This document shows positions 4,984 through 5,226 of a stretch of 5,226 nt of DNA, one piece after another (position 1 is the stretch's first letter; each line of letters starts with the position of its first letter). The notes beneath the pieces were generated by a model. The model made no database searches and was not told the DNA's origin. It saw only the letters and a list, made by a program, of their open reading frames with translations. The DNA comes from Deltaproteobacteria bacterium (lineage in GTDB: Bacteria > Desulfobacterota > Desulfarculia > Desulfarculales > Desulfarculaceae), in NCBI GenBank assembly GCA_021815655.1, contig JAKAGJ010000206.1, forward strand, positions 1 through 5,226. The letters are read 5' to 3'. The position numbers were made by a program, and so were the translations under genes.

Positions 4984-5226
4984 TCGGCCAGAGGTCCAGG
5001 CCTTGTTGGGCGGCGTGCTGTTCGGCTTCCTTTTTGGAGCGGCCCTGGCCGATGGCCACGGGCTGGTTGTCGATCTCCAGGGCCACGCGGAAGAGCTTGT
5101 CGTGGTCGGGGCCTTCGGCGGCCAGCAGCAGGTAGCGGGGGGTGATGTGCAGGGCCTCCTGCACGCGCTCTTGCAGGCGGGTCTTGTAGTCTTTTTTGGG
5201 GGCGCGCAGGATGGCCTGTTCGGCCA
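4958..5226 (-). CDS. rnc: Ribonuclease III, C-terminal part (5' end outside window)
   Basis: The open frame runs through the right edge, so only about the last 89 residues are present. They read KKDYKTRLQERVQEAL, then TPRYLLLAAEGPDHDKLFRVALEI, then GQGRSKKEAEQHAAQQGL. This is the alpha-beta-beta-beta-alpha double-stranded-RNA-binding domain of RNase III, with the typical GPDHDK loop and the SKKEAEQ helix that contacts RNA. The endonuclease domain is off the window. RNase III cleaves structured RNA in rRNA maturation and mRNA turnover. The GTG at 5164 is internal and not the start. The final residues, about EVPPTGQ, and the TAA stop (4958-4960) are encoded by dispersed repeat copy C, so the tail beyond LDLW is probably not conserved. 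Confidence 0.95.
   Translation of the reverse strand, partial: AEQAILRAPKKDYKTRLQERVQEALHITPRYLLLAAEGPDHDKLFRVALEIDNQPVAIGQGRSKKEAEQHAAQQGLDLWPSEVPPTGQ

Overview
This window is very GC-rich and every credible gene lies on the minus strand, so the biological reading order runs from high to low coordinates. The NtrC-type sigma-54 response regulator, two near-consensus sigma-54 promoters, small exported proteins and dispersed intergenic repeats suggest a Gram-negative bacterium of the Desulfobacterota (former Deltaproteobacteria) type. That assignment is inferred from style and is not proven by any single marker.

Layout in transcription order: (1) the 3' end of rnc (RNase III, double-stranded-RNA-binding domain) enters at the right edge and stops at 4958, inside a dispersed repeat. 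(2) A gene-free stretch, 4384-4957, holds that repeat, a second repeat containing GGTCATTGCGAGC, a cluster of TGCGCAA-type motifs, an IHF-like site and a sigma-54 -24/-12 promoter. (3) Three small exported-protein genes follow: a periplasmic two-cysteine protein (4006-4383), a 56-residue Gly/Tyr/His-rich lipoprotein (3737-3907) and an aromatic-rich secreted protein (3229-3648). Each has a clear Shine-Dalgarno sequence, and the two gaps between them each hold a perfect 12-13 bp hairpin. (4) A 195-bp gap holds a long inverted repeat, a possible sigma-70 promoter and a perfect 22-bp palindrome. It leads into the NtrC-family response regulator (1609-3033). (5) A 318-bp gap holds a second near-perfect sigma-54 promoter. 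It is followed by a J-domain protein with half a DnaJ zinc finger (529-1290) and, 3 bp later, an 82-residue Pro/Ala-rich protein (277-525). (6) The left edge carries two more copies of the dispersed repeat, the nearer one abutting the stop codon of the 82-residue protein.

The main hypothesis is a self-contained regulon. A two-component, sigma-54-dependent activator sits between two sigma-54 promoters, one for small envelope proteins and one for a J-domain protein plus partner. The layout resembles ZraSR/ZraP-type envelope stress circuits in logic, but the target proteins are not ZraP and no sensor kinase is visible. The second notable item is a repeat family at gene 3' ends. Its hairpins keep a GGCA loop while their stems change in a compensatory way, and one copy supplies the stop codon of rnc.
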